Source of the DNA: a virus
Length of the DNA: 37,612 bases
Virus record (IMG/VR): IMGVR_UViG_3300020472_000076
Span: 1 to 37,612 of that record
Reading direction: 5' to 3' (one strand)
This document shows positions 5,583 to 15,014 of this stretch, piece by piece. The notes beneath the pieces are model-generated. The model did no database searches, was not told where the DNA came from, and worked only from the letters and a program-made list of their open reading frames with translations. The translations under genes and the position numbers were made by a program. Position 1 is the stretch's first letter; every line of letters begins with the position of its first letter.

Positions 5583-8500
5583 TTACAAAATGTCAATACT
5601 TTTCTTCTTTTTTCTTTTTAATGGGTTTTTTACTTTAGGAGGCTTTACGGGTTCATAATTTACCTGCCATTCAGGGTAACCAAGTGCTATCGCAACTTTT
5701 TGCCAAGATTCCAATTCATCATTAGTTAAAGCAACGCCAGATTCAATAGCTTCTAAAAACTCATGAAAAGGGATGTTTGTAACACCTTCAGCTGCTAACA
5801 ACGTCGGTTTAAGTATACTATCATCATTAAATTTCGCCTCAAGCATTGCGCTGTGTACCTTACGTGCTTTCGATCCAACCGGTGGAGATATATTAAGTGC
5901 CTCGATTAACACTTTTGCCTCACTACCTTTCCATCCTTTTTCACGTTCTTCCGCATATTTTAATAAAGTATTTTTAATTGTTGAAGCTCCAACACCAAAC
6001 ATTCCGCTACCTCTTAATAAGGTATCAATCATACCATTAGCAATTTTCAACTGTTTTTTACTTCGATCTTCATCTTTAGCATCTGGATCCCAGTAAGCAG
6101 CAAATAATGCTTGTTGCATACCTAAAAATATCATGTTTTGTACACCAAAGTAATATAATATCTTCGAAATATTTGTTTTATGGTCACCTCTATTGTTTAT
6201 TAAATCTAACACGGCTCTCTTCCCGTTTCTATTATTTTGCATTGTAACATTCTGAAAAGTCAACAAGAATCTCCCCAATGGACTCGCTTGTTGTTGTGAT
6301 ACAAGATCTGGCCTTGAAGACTGCTGGGTTGGTTCTGATGCTTCTTGAAAGTCTAAAAACGCTTTTTCTTCTGCTTGCTTTTTATTTAAACCTTGCTTTA
6401 AGTACGAGTTTAACCTATTTCTGTAAAAACTAGAACCACCAAACGCGATAGCAAAGTTATCAGCTACCTTTGTTAATATAAATCCCTTGTTTAACATATA
6501 AGCCACAGCGGCAGATACTTTATCTTTCTTACCAGAAATAGTATTAACCATTTCCTCATAATTAACATCCATAGTTAAGCCCTTTCTTCTTTGTTTTAAC
6601 ATTGGTGAGTTCCATATCATAGAAAAATCTTTCCAAAACTGCGGTTGATTAGCAAATGCTTTAGCTATTTTTAGCGGGTTATTATCTGACCAATTAGTGA
6701 AATTGAGCATTGATATAGTTTGTGTTAACGCTGACCTTCTATTTAGAAACATTACTGTTCCCGTTGCGTTAGCTATCCATGTATTAAATTGAGAACCGTA
6801 TTCTTTTGTGTTCCTTTGTTTGTTATGCCCAAACTCCATCCTATACAACATATCTTCTAACGCTGATCTGTAACGAGTACCATATATAGCTTCTAATTTG
6901 TTCATATTTTCCTCACTAAAAATAACGTTTTTATTATCAATCCACTCTTTAAAGAATTGTTTTCTACCGATATTATTTGATATATCCAATAAATCATGTT
7001 GTATACTTTTTGCTAACCAACTCTCTCCCGGCTCAACATAACCCTCTTTTATTTGTGTTATTTTCGAAAGTTTATCAGCATAAGATTGTAATTCTGGATT
7101 TGATTTAACAACTTTAACGAGAGCTTTTATATCTGTCTTGCTTAATTCAGGAATTTCCATGCCGTTCTTTTCCCACAAATAAACCCTTATAGCTGCATCA
7201 TTATTAAATTTATTATAACCAGAATCTTTATTTATGATTTTTTTAATCTCTGGATATTGTTTTTTTAATGCCTCATAGTCATCATGCACCCTTTGTTTTT
7301 CCTTATTTAACTCATAAAATCCTCTCGCATATGGTCTACCAAGTTTTTCATCGAACCACTTTATGTGTTTTTCACCAGTTTTACCCTTACCAAACGTTGG
7401 GTACATAAGGTCAAGAAAACCACCAGCTGAGTGTGGTAACCACCACGTCCACTTACCTTTCCCGCTGCCTCTAGTTTTTGCTGCTCCTTTTGAGAACTTT
7501 TTCCAAACATCCACACCTTTTGTTTCTTTTAATATCTCGCTAAACTCAGTGTTTAAGTTTTTAGAAGCTTTTACTACTGTTTGTCTAATTTTCCCGTTAA
7601 CGCCAAGCACATTAACTATATTTTTAACAGCCTTAACGTTTTGAATTGCATCATCTACAAAGTAAAAGTCATTATAGCCCTCAGCAGCTCTATCCACAAT
7701 AAAATTAGCTTTAGCACCAGGTCTACCGTCTTCTAAACCGCGTATGTTTCTTAATGGTATATCAACACCTAATTCTTTTAAAAACTTTTGTATATGCTGT
7801 TCCGCACCTGCTGGTCTAGCTGTTAATATAAATGTGTTTTCAGTACCATATTTTTCTTGTATTTTTACCAGCTTATCAAATAATGGACCCTTTTTACCAT
7901 CAACAATTTTATTAAACTCTGAGTAATCAAACGTTGCTCCATACTTTGATAATTTATCTGCGTGTATAGCATATTCTGCTGGAGTTAATTTTCCCTTGCT
8001 TGGTATCGCTCCCCACCCAACAACAGCTGGATTAAGTCTACCATCTGGTAAATGTCTAGGTATTTCATACTTGATCTTACTTTTTGTTTTACCAACAGTA
8101 TCATCAAAATCTAATATACTAGCACCTTTTTGCGGGGCATTAATATCTCTGGCTTTTAATATTGCTTTTGCTCTTTTCTCTATTACCTCTGTTAATTCAG
8201 TGTTAGACATTTCTTTTGAAGAATATACCTTACCCTTAAATTTACTTTCATTATATTTTTTTACTTTACTTGGAGGGTTTTCTGCAAGCTTTTCTAAGTT
8301 AACAGATTCAACTGTTCTTTCGTTTGGTTTAAATGTTTTTAATATATTTTTAATTCGATTTAGTTTTACATTATCAACTATAAATTCGTTTAATGTCATT
8401 GGTTTATCTCCTAGTAAATATAGCTGATTATCACCCACACCTTTTTTAGTCATAAATATTAACTTTGCAAAACCAGATAAATTTCCCGTGAAAAATTCTC

Positions 8501-11500
8501 CTATTCCAGCGGGACCACCACGCTCTGCGCTATCATTAAATTTTTGTAACCATTTTGGTATAATTGATTGTTCACCCATTGATACCAATCTATTTAACTT
8601 ATTGTTAAATTCTGTTTGGTTTTTAGATTTTGTTATTATATCTATTAAAAATTGATTAAAGTTAAATAATTGTAACTCATGCTCATTATGTGTTACAACA
8701 TCTCTACCTCTTTCTTTAACTGACTTACCAACATCAAATGGAACAGATGTTATTGTATAAAATCCTTTTGATATACTAGTTCCAATATTAGTTAATGGTT
8801 TTAAGTGATTAATTATATCCGATAATACTTGGTCTTTATTTTTTGCTTTTTTGTATTGGTTATAAAATGGTTTTAATATAGCTTTAATTAACGCTTGATT
8901 TGCCTCGTGTGTTTCTTTAAATGTATAATTTTCATGTTTAAGAATTTTTCTTGCATAATCCCAATACTGTCTTGTTGTGATTTCTTTTGCCTTATGTAAT
9001 CCTGCTAAATCAGCTATTATATCTTTAATCTCAGGTGATTTACCTTTTTTTACACTTTTTAAATTTAAATCAATACCTCTTTTTGTCAAATCTTTTTGAC
9101 TCATTGTTCTTTGGTAGTGCGCAGCATCAAGTTCACCTTTACCAGTTCTCTTATTTATTTTATATTCTTTACCATTACCTTTTAAAGCATCTTCACCATA
9201 AATTCTTCTTACAGTTTCTATGGGATTTCCTCGGTCCTTAGTTAATCTAAAAAAAGGTTGTGGTACATTCTCTTTTTCCCCAGTCTCTTTGTTCTTTACA
9301 CTTTTAAAATAAATAAATTGTTTTACAGCTTCCGCTTCTTTTTTAGTACCTTTAGTATATTGATTATAATACTCAGTATATTTATCTGTTGAAAATTTAA
9401 TGTAACCCACACCGAGTTGATCAAGAATATAAGCCTGTACTTTTTCTGGTAACGTTTCAAATATTGGTAAAGATTTCAATATTGATATATCATGATCCAA
9501 TTTTCTTTGCTTTGCTGTTTCACCCTCGATTATACCGGTTTTATTTACCTTAAGATTTGGAAATCTTACTTTTAAGTTTTTTTCAAACGCTCTCCACTGC
9601 GTAACATCGCCGTGTAACGCTACCTCAATAAACTCCGCAGTTTGCATGTCTTCTATATATTTTTCTTGAAACTCTTTAGATTCCACAGCCATTTTGGGTA
9701 CACTCGCGATTTCACCAATTAACATTTTTTTATGCTCTTCACTTAAATTACTACTATTTACTAGAGCTATAAAATCTGATTTAGTTTTAATTGGTGATTT
9801 AGTCCTTATAACCTCATTTATAAACGTCCTCAATTCTTTTGAAGATAAGCCCTTATCTTTACCCGCAGCAAGATCAGCAACAACGTTTTCTACAGTAATT
9901 TTAAATTTTGATTTTGTATCTGGAACTTTTATTAAATCTTTGTTTGACCTTATAACTTGAGAGGTTTTCATTTTACCTATCCACTTTATCGCTCCTTTTA
10001 TTTTACCTGATAACTCTCTAACAACAGCAGTATTAACGTTGAAACTACCATCTTTATTTTTAAGCTCATCTATTTTGAACATGTCTCTTATGACTTTGCC
10101 ATTAGTATCTTGAATCTTTCTCCATGGATCAACACCTGCTGCTGTTTTTACCCTACCTGTTTTTTCTGAAATTAAATCACCTTTTACACTACCCTTCTCA
10201 TATAAATCTGGAAAAGTTTTTCTTAATCCCATGCCCTTGCCTTTAATAATCTCTGATGGTTTGTATTCCTTTCCAAATAAATCCTTAATACCTTGTAGTG
10301 GTATATACCCTTCTGGCATTATCTTCTCTATAACAGGTGCTAATTTATCAATTTTTTTAAGGGCGTTTTCTACGCTTTTTACACTTAAATGTCCAGGTTT
10401 AGCCTCAACACCAAATATTTTATTAATACCTTGCTCAACTCTACTTTCTACAGTTTTAAGACTACCTTCTTTATTGAAATCTACTTTAGGCAACCATTTC
10501 TCAACCTCAACTCTCGATGTATTTGGTAGAGGATCTTTTGTTTCTACTACACCTTCTTTTGATACTGATAGCTCAGGTATTTCTACTTTTTTTAGCGGTT
10601 CAATTTTCTCTCCTGTTTCAATAATTTTTTTCTGAGGTTTTGTTTTTGTAGGTTTAACTTTAATGCCTTCACCTGTTTTATCACTCGTGTCTTTAATACC
10701 CGCTAAATCACTATCTTCTACTGGTCTATCAAATCCCCTAGCTTCTTCACCTTTACCTAAATATTTATTTACAGCATCTGCAACTACATTTCTAAATCTT
10801 CCACTAAAACCAATCTCTGTCACATAAGCTGTTAAACTATCGTTCTTTTTAGGATCATAAGCTTTTATTATATCTAGTATAGATCTACCCTTTCTACCTC
10901 TGTTATCTAATCCAGTTAATATTTCTTCTATAATTTGATCTTCATAAATTTTAAAACCCGGTCTTTCACGGTGTTTACTTAACGCATTGCCAACCATTCT
11001 AGCACCAGCAGGTAGTTCCCGTCTATTCGGGTCATACAATACGTTATTTTTATCTTTTATCATACGTGGATCGTACATGTGAGTTAAAAGCCAATCTCTC
11101 GTATTGTTATCAATTTCATTTGATGCTAATTTTTGACCACCAAACGTAACATAACCTTTCTTCTCCCATAACCTTTGCATTTCGTTCGTAAACTCGTTGA
11201 GATCTTTTGATGCACGTGGTTTTGCTGAGTGATTTAATTTAACAACCTCCAAGTTTATTGCTTTTCTAGAACTAGATCTTACAGGTTCATTTAAAAGAGA
11301 CTCTTCACCGTTAATGATATTTTCTAACTTTCTTAATTGAAGACTACTAACATTTCCACCTCTAACACTTTGAGCTAACCTACCAATAAATAAAGCCATA
11401 TCAGCTTTACCCATTTTACCATCAAAATTCATTGGCCACCCAAACTCCTCAGATTGTTTCTTAAGACCTTCTCTCAACATCACCCAGTTACTTAAACCTT

Positions 11501-14500
11501 TATTATTTTCTTTTACTAGTTTCCAGTAATTATGCTTATCTGCTAATAACTCAAATGTATAACCTATAAATTCATCATCCGTAAGTTCTTTTCTTTTTCT
11601 TTTTTGTTTTTTATCTTTTCCTTTTATATCAGCTAACTCTTCAGCATAATTCTCTGTAATAAAATCGCGTAAACTACCATACCTAGCTTTTTCACGATCT
11701 TCTTGATAATCAGGATTTAATAAATATCTACCTTTCATGCTATCTTCTATCAAGTGAACAAATCTAGCTTTAGCAGTAGGGTTGTTTAAAAATTCTCTCA
11801 TAAAAATAGCGTGACCTACTTCGTGTTCAATTTTACCATGTTGCTTTTTTGATACATCAGCTAATACCTGTATTTTTTTACCATCTTTAGACGGTATTAT
11901 TTCAGCGCTACTATCGTTTCTTTTAAACTTAATTGGGTCACCATTTTTATCAACACCCTCTCTACCATTTATTATAACCCATTCAGCTTTCTTACCTGTT
12001 ATTTTTTCTAACTGCTTTACTTGAGGATTGTGTCTTTTCTTTAAGTATCTTTCAACAACTTTAGGGTCTTTACTATCTAAAGCTTTAGTATCATATAACT
12101 CACTAGCAAAGCCTTCTAAGTGATTACGTATATTGAGTAATTCGTGTAATTTATTTTCTAATTTCTTAATTTGTTTATCTATAATTTCATTTTTTGCAAA
12201 ATTATCTCCACCGCGAGTTGGTTTGGTTTTTGCACCACCTTGCCTTCCTTGAACGTTATTTCCTTTAAATGCGGGATCTTTTTGACTTTCGAATTGTTCA
12301 ATTTGCTCAGTCACACGTGCAATTTGATTTACGTTATCAGTGCGCATATCATTAAATTTCCTTTCAGTCCACCAACTACCTTTAGTCATCATAGATGTTT
12401 TTAAACCTAACATCTTACCAAATATTATATCACCATAAAAACTTCTCATCCACTCTTCTCCAAACACGCCAGATGGATACGTTTCTTCTAAATGCATTTT
12501 TATGCTTTCATAACCTTGTAAGCTTTGAATTCCATTCTCAATAATCTCAGCTGTTTTAGCACTCGTAGCAAAAACGACCCCATCTCTTGGTAAACCTATA
12601 ACCGTGTTAAGCCACGGTTGATGAGTTAATTTTAATGGCATGTATTTTTTAGCTAAAGAACCTAAAGCAAAAAATGTAGCACCACCGCCCATGTGGTAAT
12701 TTTCTTCAAACGCACCCCACATTTTAGCTTCTTCTTTAGCAACACCATACAAAAACGGGGCGGTTTTTCTTGTTGCCGTAGAAAGCATTGGATACCCTTT
12801 TAAAAATTTTGTATTTTTAGAAAATTTATTAAGGTACTGTGGTATTTTTAATAAACTACCGCCTTTATTTAAAACAACTTCAATAGCCATGAATTTAGCT
12901 AGTGTTTCAGAAAAATTAAGTCCTGTCTCATAACCATATTCGTAAAACATTGATTTTCCTAACTTTTCTTTTTGTTCATCTGATATTTTAATACCACTAT
13001 CATTAAGATAGTTTAATGTTTCTTCTTGCAAATGAATAACAGACTCATTTGAATATTGATCTAGGTTGTGATCCATTTTATTCCAAGTCTCTTTAAGATT
13101 TTGTGCTCCAGCTTGTAGTACGTTTGTTATAGAACTTGGAGCAACAGACGTGGTTAAAGAAAAGTCTACATCGTAGCTAGATGGATCTATACCATACATT
13201 GATAATTGTCGCAATACTTTTTCTTCAGCTACAACATTTTTTCTTTTTTTCGAGTATGTGTCAATGTATTCAAAAACGTCTTTTAAACTATCAAACCTCT
13301 CATCGTCAACTTTAATAACTGACGGCATTCTATTTCTTATAAGATTCATGGGGGTTCTAAAAAACGATTCAACCTTTTCTCCGAAATTCTTTTTTCCTAA
13401 AAATAATTTATCTCTATATTTAGCTGCTTGTAATAAGGAAACTTCAATAGCATTAGTTTTAGTGGATAGTATACTTGCAAAATTATCAGCACCACCTGTT
13501 AGGGGATCACCGTTTTCATCATAAAACGTTGCGCCAGCTTCAATCATATTTTCAATAAAATCCGTGTCTTTAGTTGCTTTTAACCACTTATCTTTATCAA
13601 ATTCAAAGCGCAACTTTGTTCCACCTACTAAATCACTTACTGCTAGATTTTCAAGAGCCCCATCATATCTCATATCCCAATACTCTGTGTCAGACATTTC
13701 TGGATATGAATTTCTACCCGCTTGTTGTTGGAGCATATTATTTGCTAAATCTTGATTGGTAATCGCATTACTTTGGCTGTATGTTTCGTCTATAGCGTTA
13801 CCTGTAATTGGATCAAATGCATTTTTCACTTCATTATACTTAAAGTAATCAACTATTGATGATATACCATTATTCCAAAATTCTTTTCCCCAATCAATAT
13901 CATTTAGGTGGTTTTTCCACTTTCTTGTAGCATTTAATTTTTCCTCATCTGTTGTCGCATTTTTTACACCATCATTTAGTCTAGCTAAATCAAATAATGG
14001 TTGTGATAAAGAGTTTCTTATGTTTTCTTCTGTTCTATTGATTCTTCTATTTAAAGCCTCCTCCTCAGTCATGTTCGTACCTCTTTCTTTTTCTACTAAT
14101 CTTATCTCCTCTTCGTCAAGTTGTGTTCCAGCTTTGTTAACTTCATTAGCAACAAATTGTTGTGTTAATTCTTTAAACTTACGAGAAAAAGCGTCACGAG
14201 AAACGTGTTGTAGGTTTAAACTCTCATACATTTCCTTTTCTAACTCAGCATACCGGTCTCCCCCAAAAACATCCCGATACGAAGCCGTACTAGAACCTCC
14301 TTTTGATTCTGGTAAAAAATATTGCATATTAAGTCCGTGTGTATCACGCTGTGTGTTTAAAGCGCTTGTGATCTTAGGACCTAAACCTTGTAGTTCTAAA
14401 TTTCTTGATTCTATTTCTTCTTCATTTAATACATTTTGTTTAGTAAACTGATCTAATCTTTCTCCAAATTTTAAATCTTTTGGACTAAGTGTAATAGAAT

Positions 14501-15005
14501 TTCCTTTAGGAGATTCCACTATAATATTACCTAACCAGTTTTTATTATAATGAAAACCTTGCTTTGAAAATAATTGTTTATGTTTAGTTATTTCATAAAG
14601 AGGTGTTGGTTTGGATTTCGTTAGTGACGTGGCAGATTTCGTTAGTGACGTGGCAGATTTCGTCAGTGCTGCGGCAGTCTTAAATCTTCCAAAAGGATCT
14701 AACTCTTCTTTTTTAGGGTCAGGTGTAGAGACATTACTCATGAGAGGTGACACAAAATCATTTGAAGGACCTGCGTTAATGCTTGGCGTTACCCCAAATG
14801 CATCAGCAGGTGCTCTTTGTAAAGCTCCTGTTAATTGACCTGGTGTTTGTTCGTCTGTTACTTGATTGTTTTGAAGCGAAAGTGCTTCTGGGGTTTGTAC
14901 CTTTTTACTATTTCTTTTTTTCCACTCATCAACAATAGCTCTAATGACATGCTCTGGCTCGCCATTCTCTATCATTTTGGCTATAATATTTCTTAACTCT
15001 TCCAT
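5583..15005 (-). CDS. Giant multidomain virion protein, 3140 aa (zincin motif, HAD domain, polyvalent C-terminus)
   Basis: This is by far the largest gene. Order of recognisable parts: a short helical N-terminus; a 7-residue repeat (S/A-L-T-K-S-A-T, about 110-131); long helical regions with hydrophobic patches (about 640-850); HEVGH with H1061, E1062 and H1065 in KIEHEVGHAIF, a zincin-type motif; a Lys/Pro-rich linker near 1440-1490; a HAD-superfamily domain with DFDDT (D2299), LTARP (about 2394) and FVDDA (about 2449); and a C-terminal region (about 2600-3000) with EASEPTQQSSRPD and SPLGRFLLTFQN, typical of large polyvalent and internal-virion proteins of marine podoviruses. By position after the internal-virion genes it is probably packaged and ejected. 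I found no transglycosylase or RNA-polymerase motif. It starts nine bases after the 618-aa gene. Confidence 0.85.
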   Translation of the reverse strand: MEELRNIIAKMIENGEPEHVIRAIVDEWKKRNSKKVQTPEALSLQNNQVTDEQTPGQLTGALQRAPADAFGVTPSINAGPSNDFVSPLMSNVSTPDPKKEELDPFGRFKTAAALTKSATSLTKSATSLTKSKPTPLYEITKHKQLFSKQGFHYNKNWLGNIIVESPKGNSITLSPKDLKFGERLDQFTKQNVLNEEEIESRNLELQGLGPKITSALNTQRDTHGLNMQYFLPESKGGSSTASYRDVFGGDRYAELEKEMYESLNLQHVSRDAFSRKFKELTQQFVANEVNKAGTQLDEEEIRLVEKERGTNMTEEEALNRRINRTEENIRNSLSQPLFDLARLNDGVKNATTDEEKLNATRKWKNHLNDIDWGKEFWNNGISSIVDYFKYNEVKNAFDPITGNAIDETYSQSNAITNQDLANNMLQQQAGRNSYPEMSDTEYWDMRYDGALENLAVSDLVGGTKLRFEFDKDKWLKATKDTDFIENMIEAGATFYDENGDPLTGGADNFASILSTKTNAIEVSLLQAAKYRDKLFLGKKNFGEKVESFFRTPMNLIRNRMPSVIKVDDERFDSLKDVFEYIDTYSKKRKNVVAEEKVLRQLSMYGIDPSSYDVDFSLTTSVAPSSITNVLQAGAQNLKETWNKMDHNLDQYSNESVIHLQEETLNYLNDSGIKISDEQKEKLGKSMFYEYGYETGLNFSETLAKFMAIEVVLNKGGSLLKIPQYLNKFSKNTKFLKGYPMLSTATRKTAPFLYGVAKEEAKMWGAFEENYHMGGGATFFALGSLAKKYMPLKLTHQPWLNTVIGLPRDGVVFATSAKTAEIIENGIQSLQGYESIKMHLEETYPSGVFGEEWMRSFYGDIIFGKMLGLKTSMMTKGSWWTERKFNDMRTDNVNQIARVTEQIEQFESQKDPAFKGNNVQGRQGGAKTKPTRGGDNFAKNEIIDKQIKKLENKLHELLNIRNHLEGFASELYDTKALDSKDPKVVERYLKKRHNPQVKQLEKITGKKAEWVIINGREGVDKNGDPIKFKRNDSSAEIIPSKDGKKIQVLADVSKKQHGKIEHEVGHAIFMREFLNNPTAKARFVHLIEDSMKGRYLLNPDYQEDREKARYGSLRDFITENYAEELADIKGKDKKQKRKRKELTDDEFIGYTFELLADKHNYWKLVKENNKGLSNWVMLREGLKKQSEEFGWPMNFDGKMGKADMALFIGRLAQSVRGGNVSSLQLRKLENIINGEESLLNEPVRSSSRKAINLEVVKLNHSAKPRASKDLNEFTNEMQRLWEKKGYVTFGGQKLASNEIDNNTRDWLLTHMYDPRMIKDKNNVLYDPNRRELPAGARMVGNALSKHRERPGFKIYEDQIIEEILTGLDNRGRKGRSILDIIKAYDPKKNDSLTAYVTEIGFSGRFRNVVADAVNKYLGKGEEARGFDRPVEDSDLAGIKDTSDKTGEGIKVKPTKTKPQKKIIETGEKIEPLKKVEIPELSVSKEGVVETKDPLPNTSRVEVEKWLPKVDFNKEGSLKTVESRVEQGINKIFGVEAKPGHLSVKSVENALKKIDKLAPVIEKIMPEGYIPLQGIKDLFGKEYKPSEIIKGKGMGLRKTFPDLYEKGSVKGDLISEKTGRVKTAAGVDPWRKIQDTNGKVIRDMFKIDELKNKDGSFNVNTAVVRELSGKIKGAIKWIGKMKTSQVIRSNKDLIKVPDTKSKFKITVENVVADLAAGKDKGLSSKELRTFINEVIRTKSPIKTKSDFIALVNSSNLSEEHKKMLIGEIASVPKMAVESKEFQEKYIEDMQTAEFIEVALHGDVTQWRAFEKNLKVRFPNLKVNKTGIIEGETAKQRKLDHDISILKSLPIFETLPEKVQAYILDQLGVGYIKFSTDKYTEYYNQYTKGTKKEAEAVKQFIYFKSVKNKETGEKENVPQPFFRLTKDRGNPIETVRRIYGEDALKGNGKEYKINKRTGKGELDAAHYQRTMSQKDLTKRGIDLNLKSVKKGKSPEIKDIIADLAGLHKAKEITTRQYWDYARKILKHENYTFKETHEANQALIKAILKPFYNQYKKAKNKDQVLSDIINHLKPLTNIGTSISKGFYTITSVPFDVGKSVKERGRDVVTHNEHELQLFNFNQFLIDIITKSKNQTEFNNKLNRLVSMGEQSIIPKWLQKFNDSAERGGPAGIGEFFTGNLSGFAKLIFMTKKGVGDNQLYLLGDKPMTLNEFIVDNVKLNRIKNILKTFKPNERTVESVNLEKLAENPPSKVKKYNESKFKGKVYSSKEMSNTELTEVIEKRAKAILKARDINAPQKGASILDFDDTVGKTKSKIKYEIPRHLPDGRLNPAVVGWGAIPSKGKLTPAEYAIHADKLSKYGATFDYSEFNKIVDGKKGPLFDKLVKIQEKYGTENTFILTARPAGAEQHIQKFLKELGVDIPLRNIRGLEDGRPGAKANFIVDRAAEGYNDFYFVDDAIQNVKAVKNIVNVLGVNGKIRQTVVKASKNLNTEFSEILKETKGVDVWKKFSKGAAKTRGSGKGKWTWWLPHSAGGFLDLMYPTFGKGKTGEKHIKWFDEKLGRPYARGFYELNKEKQRVHDDYEALKKQYPEIKKIINKDSGYNKFNNDAAIRVYLWEKNGMEIPELSKTDIKALVKVVKSNPELQSYADKLSKITQIKEGYVEPGESWLAKSIQHDLLDISNNIGRKQFFKEWIDNKNVIFSEENMNKLEAIYGTRYRSALEDMLYRMEFGHNKQRNTKEYGSQFNTWIANATGTVMFLNRRSALTQTISMLNFTNWSDNNPLKIAKAFANQPQFWKDFSMIWNSPMLKQRRKGLTMDVNYEEMVNTISGKKDKVSAAVAYMLNKGFILTKVADNFAIAFGGSSFYRNRLNSYLKQGLNKKQAEEKAFLDFQEASEPTQQSSRPDLVSQQQASPLGRFLLTFQNVTMQNNRNGKRAVLDLINNRGDHKTNISKILYYFGVQNMIFLGMQQALFAAYWDPDAKDEDRSKKQLKIANGMIDTLLRGSGMFGVGASTIKNTLLKYAEEREKGWKGSEAKVLIEALNISPPVGSKARKVHSAMLEAKFNDDSILKPTLLAAEGVTNIPFHEFLEAIESGVALTNDELESWQKVAIALGYPEWQVNYEPVKPPKVKNPLKRKKKKSIDIL
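14614..14676 (-). repeat. Three tandem 21-bp repeats inside the giant gene
   Basis: The unit (plus strand) gatttcgttagtgacgtggc + a occurs twice identically at 14614-14634 and 14635-14655, and a third copy at 14656-14676 differs at a few bases. On the coding strand it gives the seven-residue repeat S/A-L-T-K-S-A-T near residue 115, probably a flexible linker. In-frame length means copy-number change would not break the protein. Confidence 0.95.
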
Positions 15006-15014
15006 AGGATAAAT

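Noticed and set aside
8095-8115. DFDDT in the giant protein as an RNA-polymerase metal motif (as in crAss-like giant virion RNA polymerases)
   Set aside because: The following LTARP and FVDDA motifs at HAD spacing fit a HAD domain; no other polymerase motif was seen.
7363-14838. Many plus-strand ORFs of 60-150 codons within the giant gene
   Set aside because: They lie wholly antisense to one continuous 3140-codon frame, have no recognisable motifs and no start context like the accepted genes.
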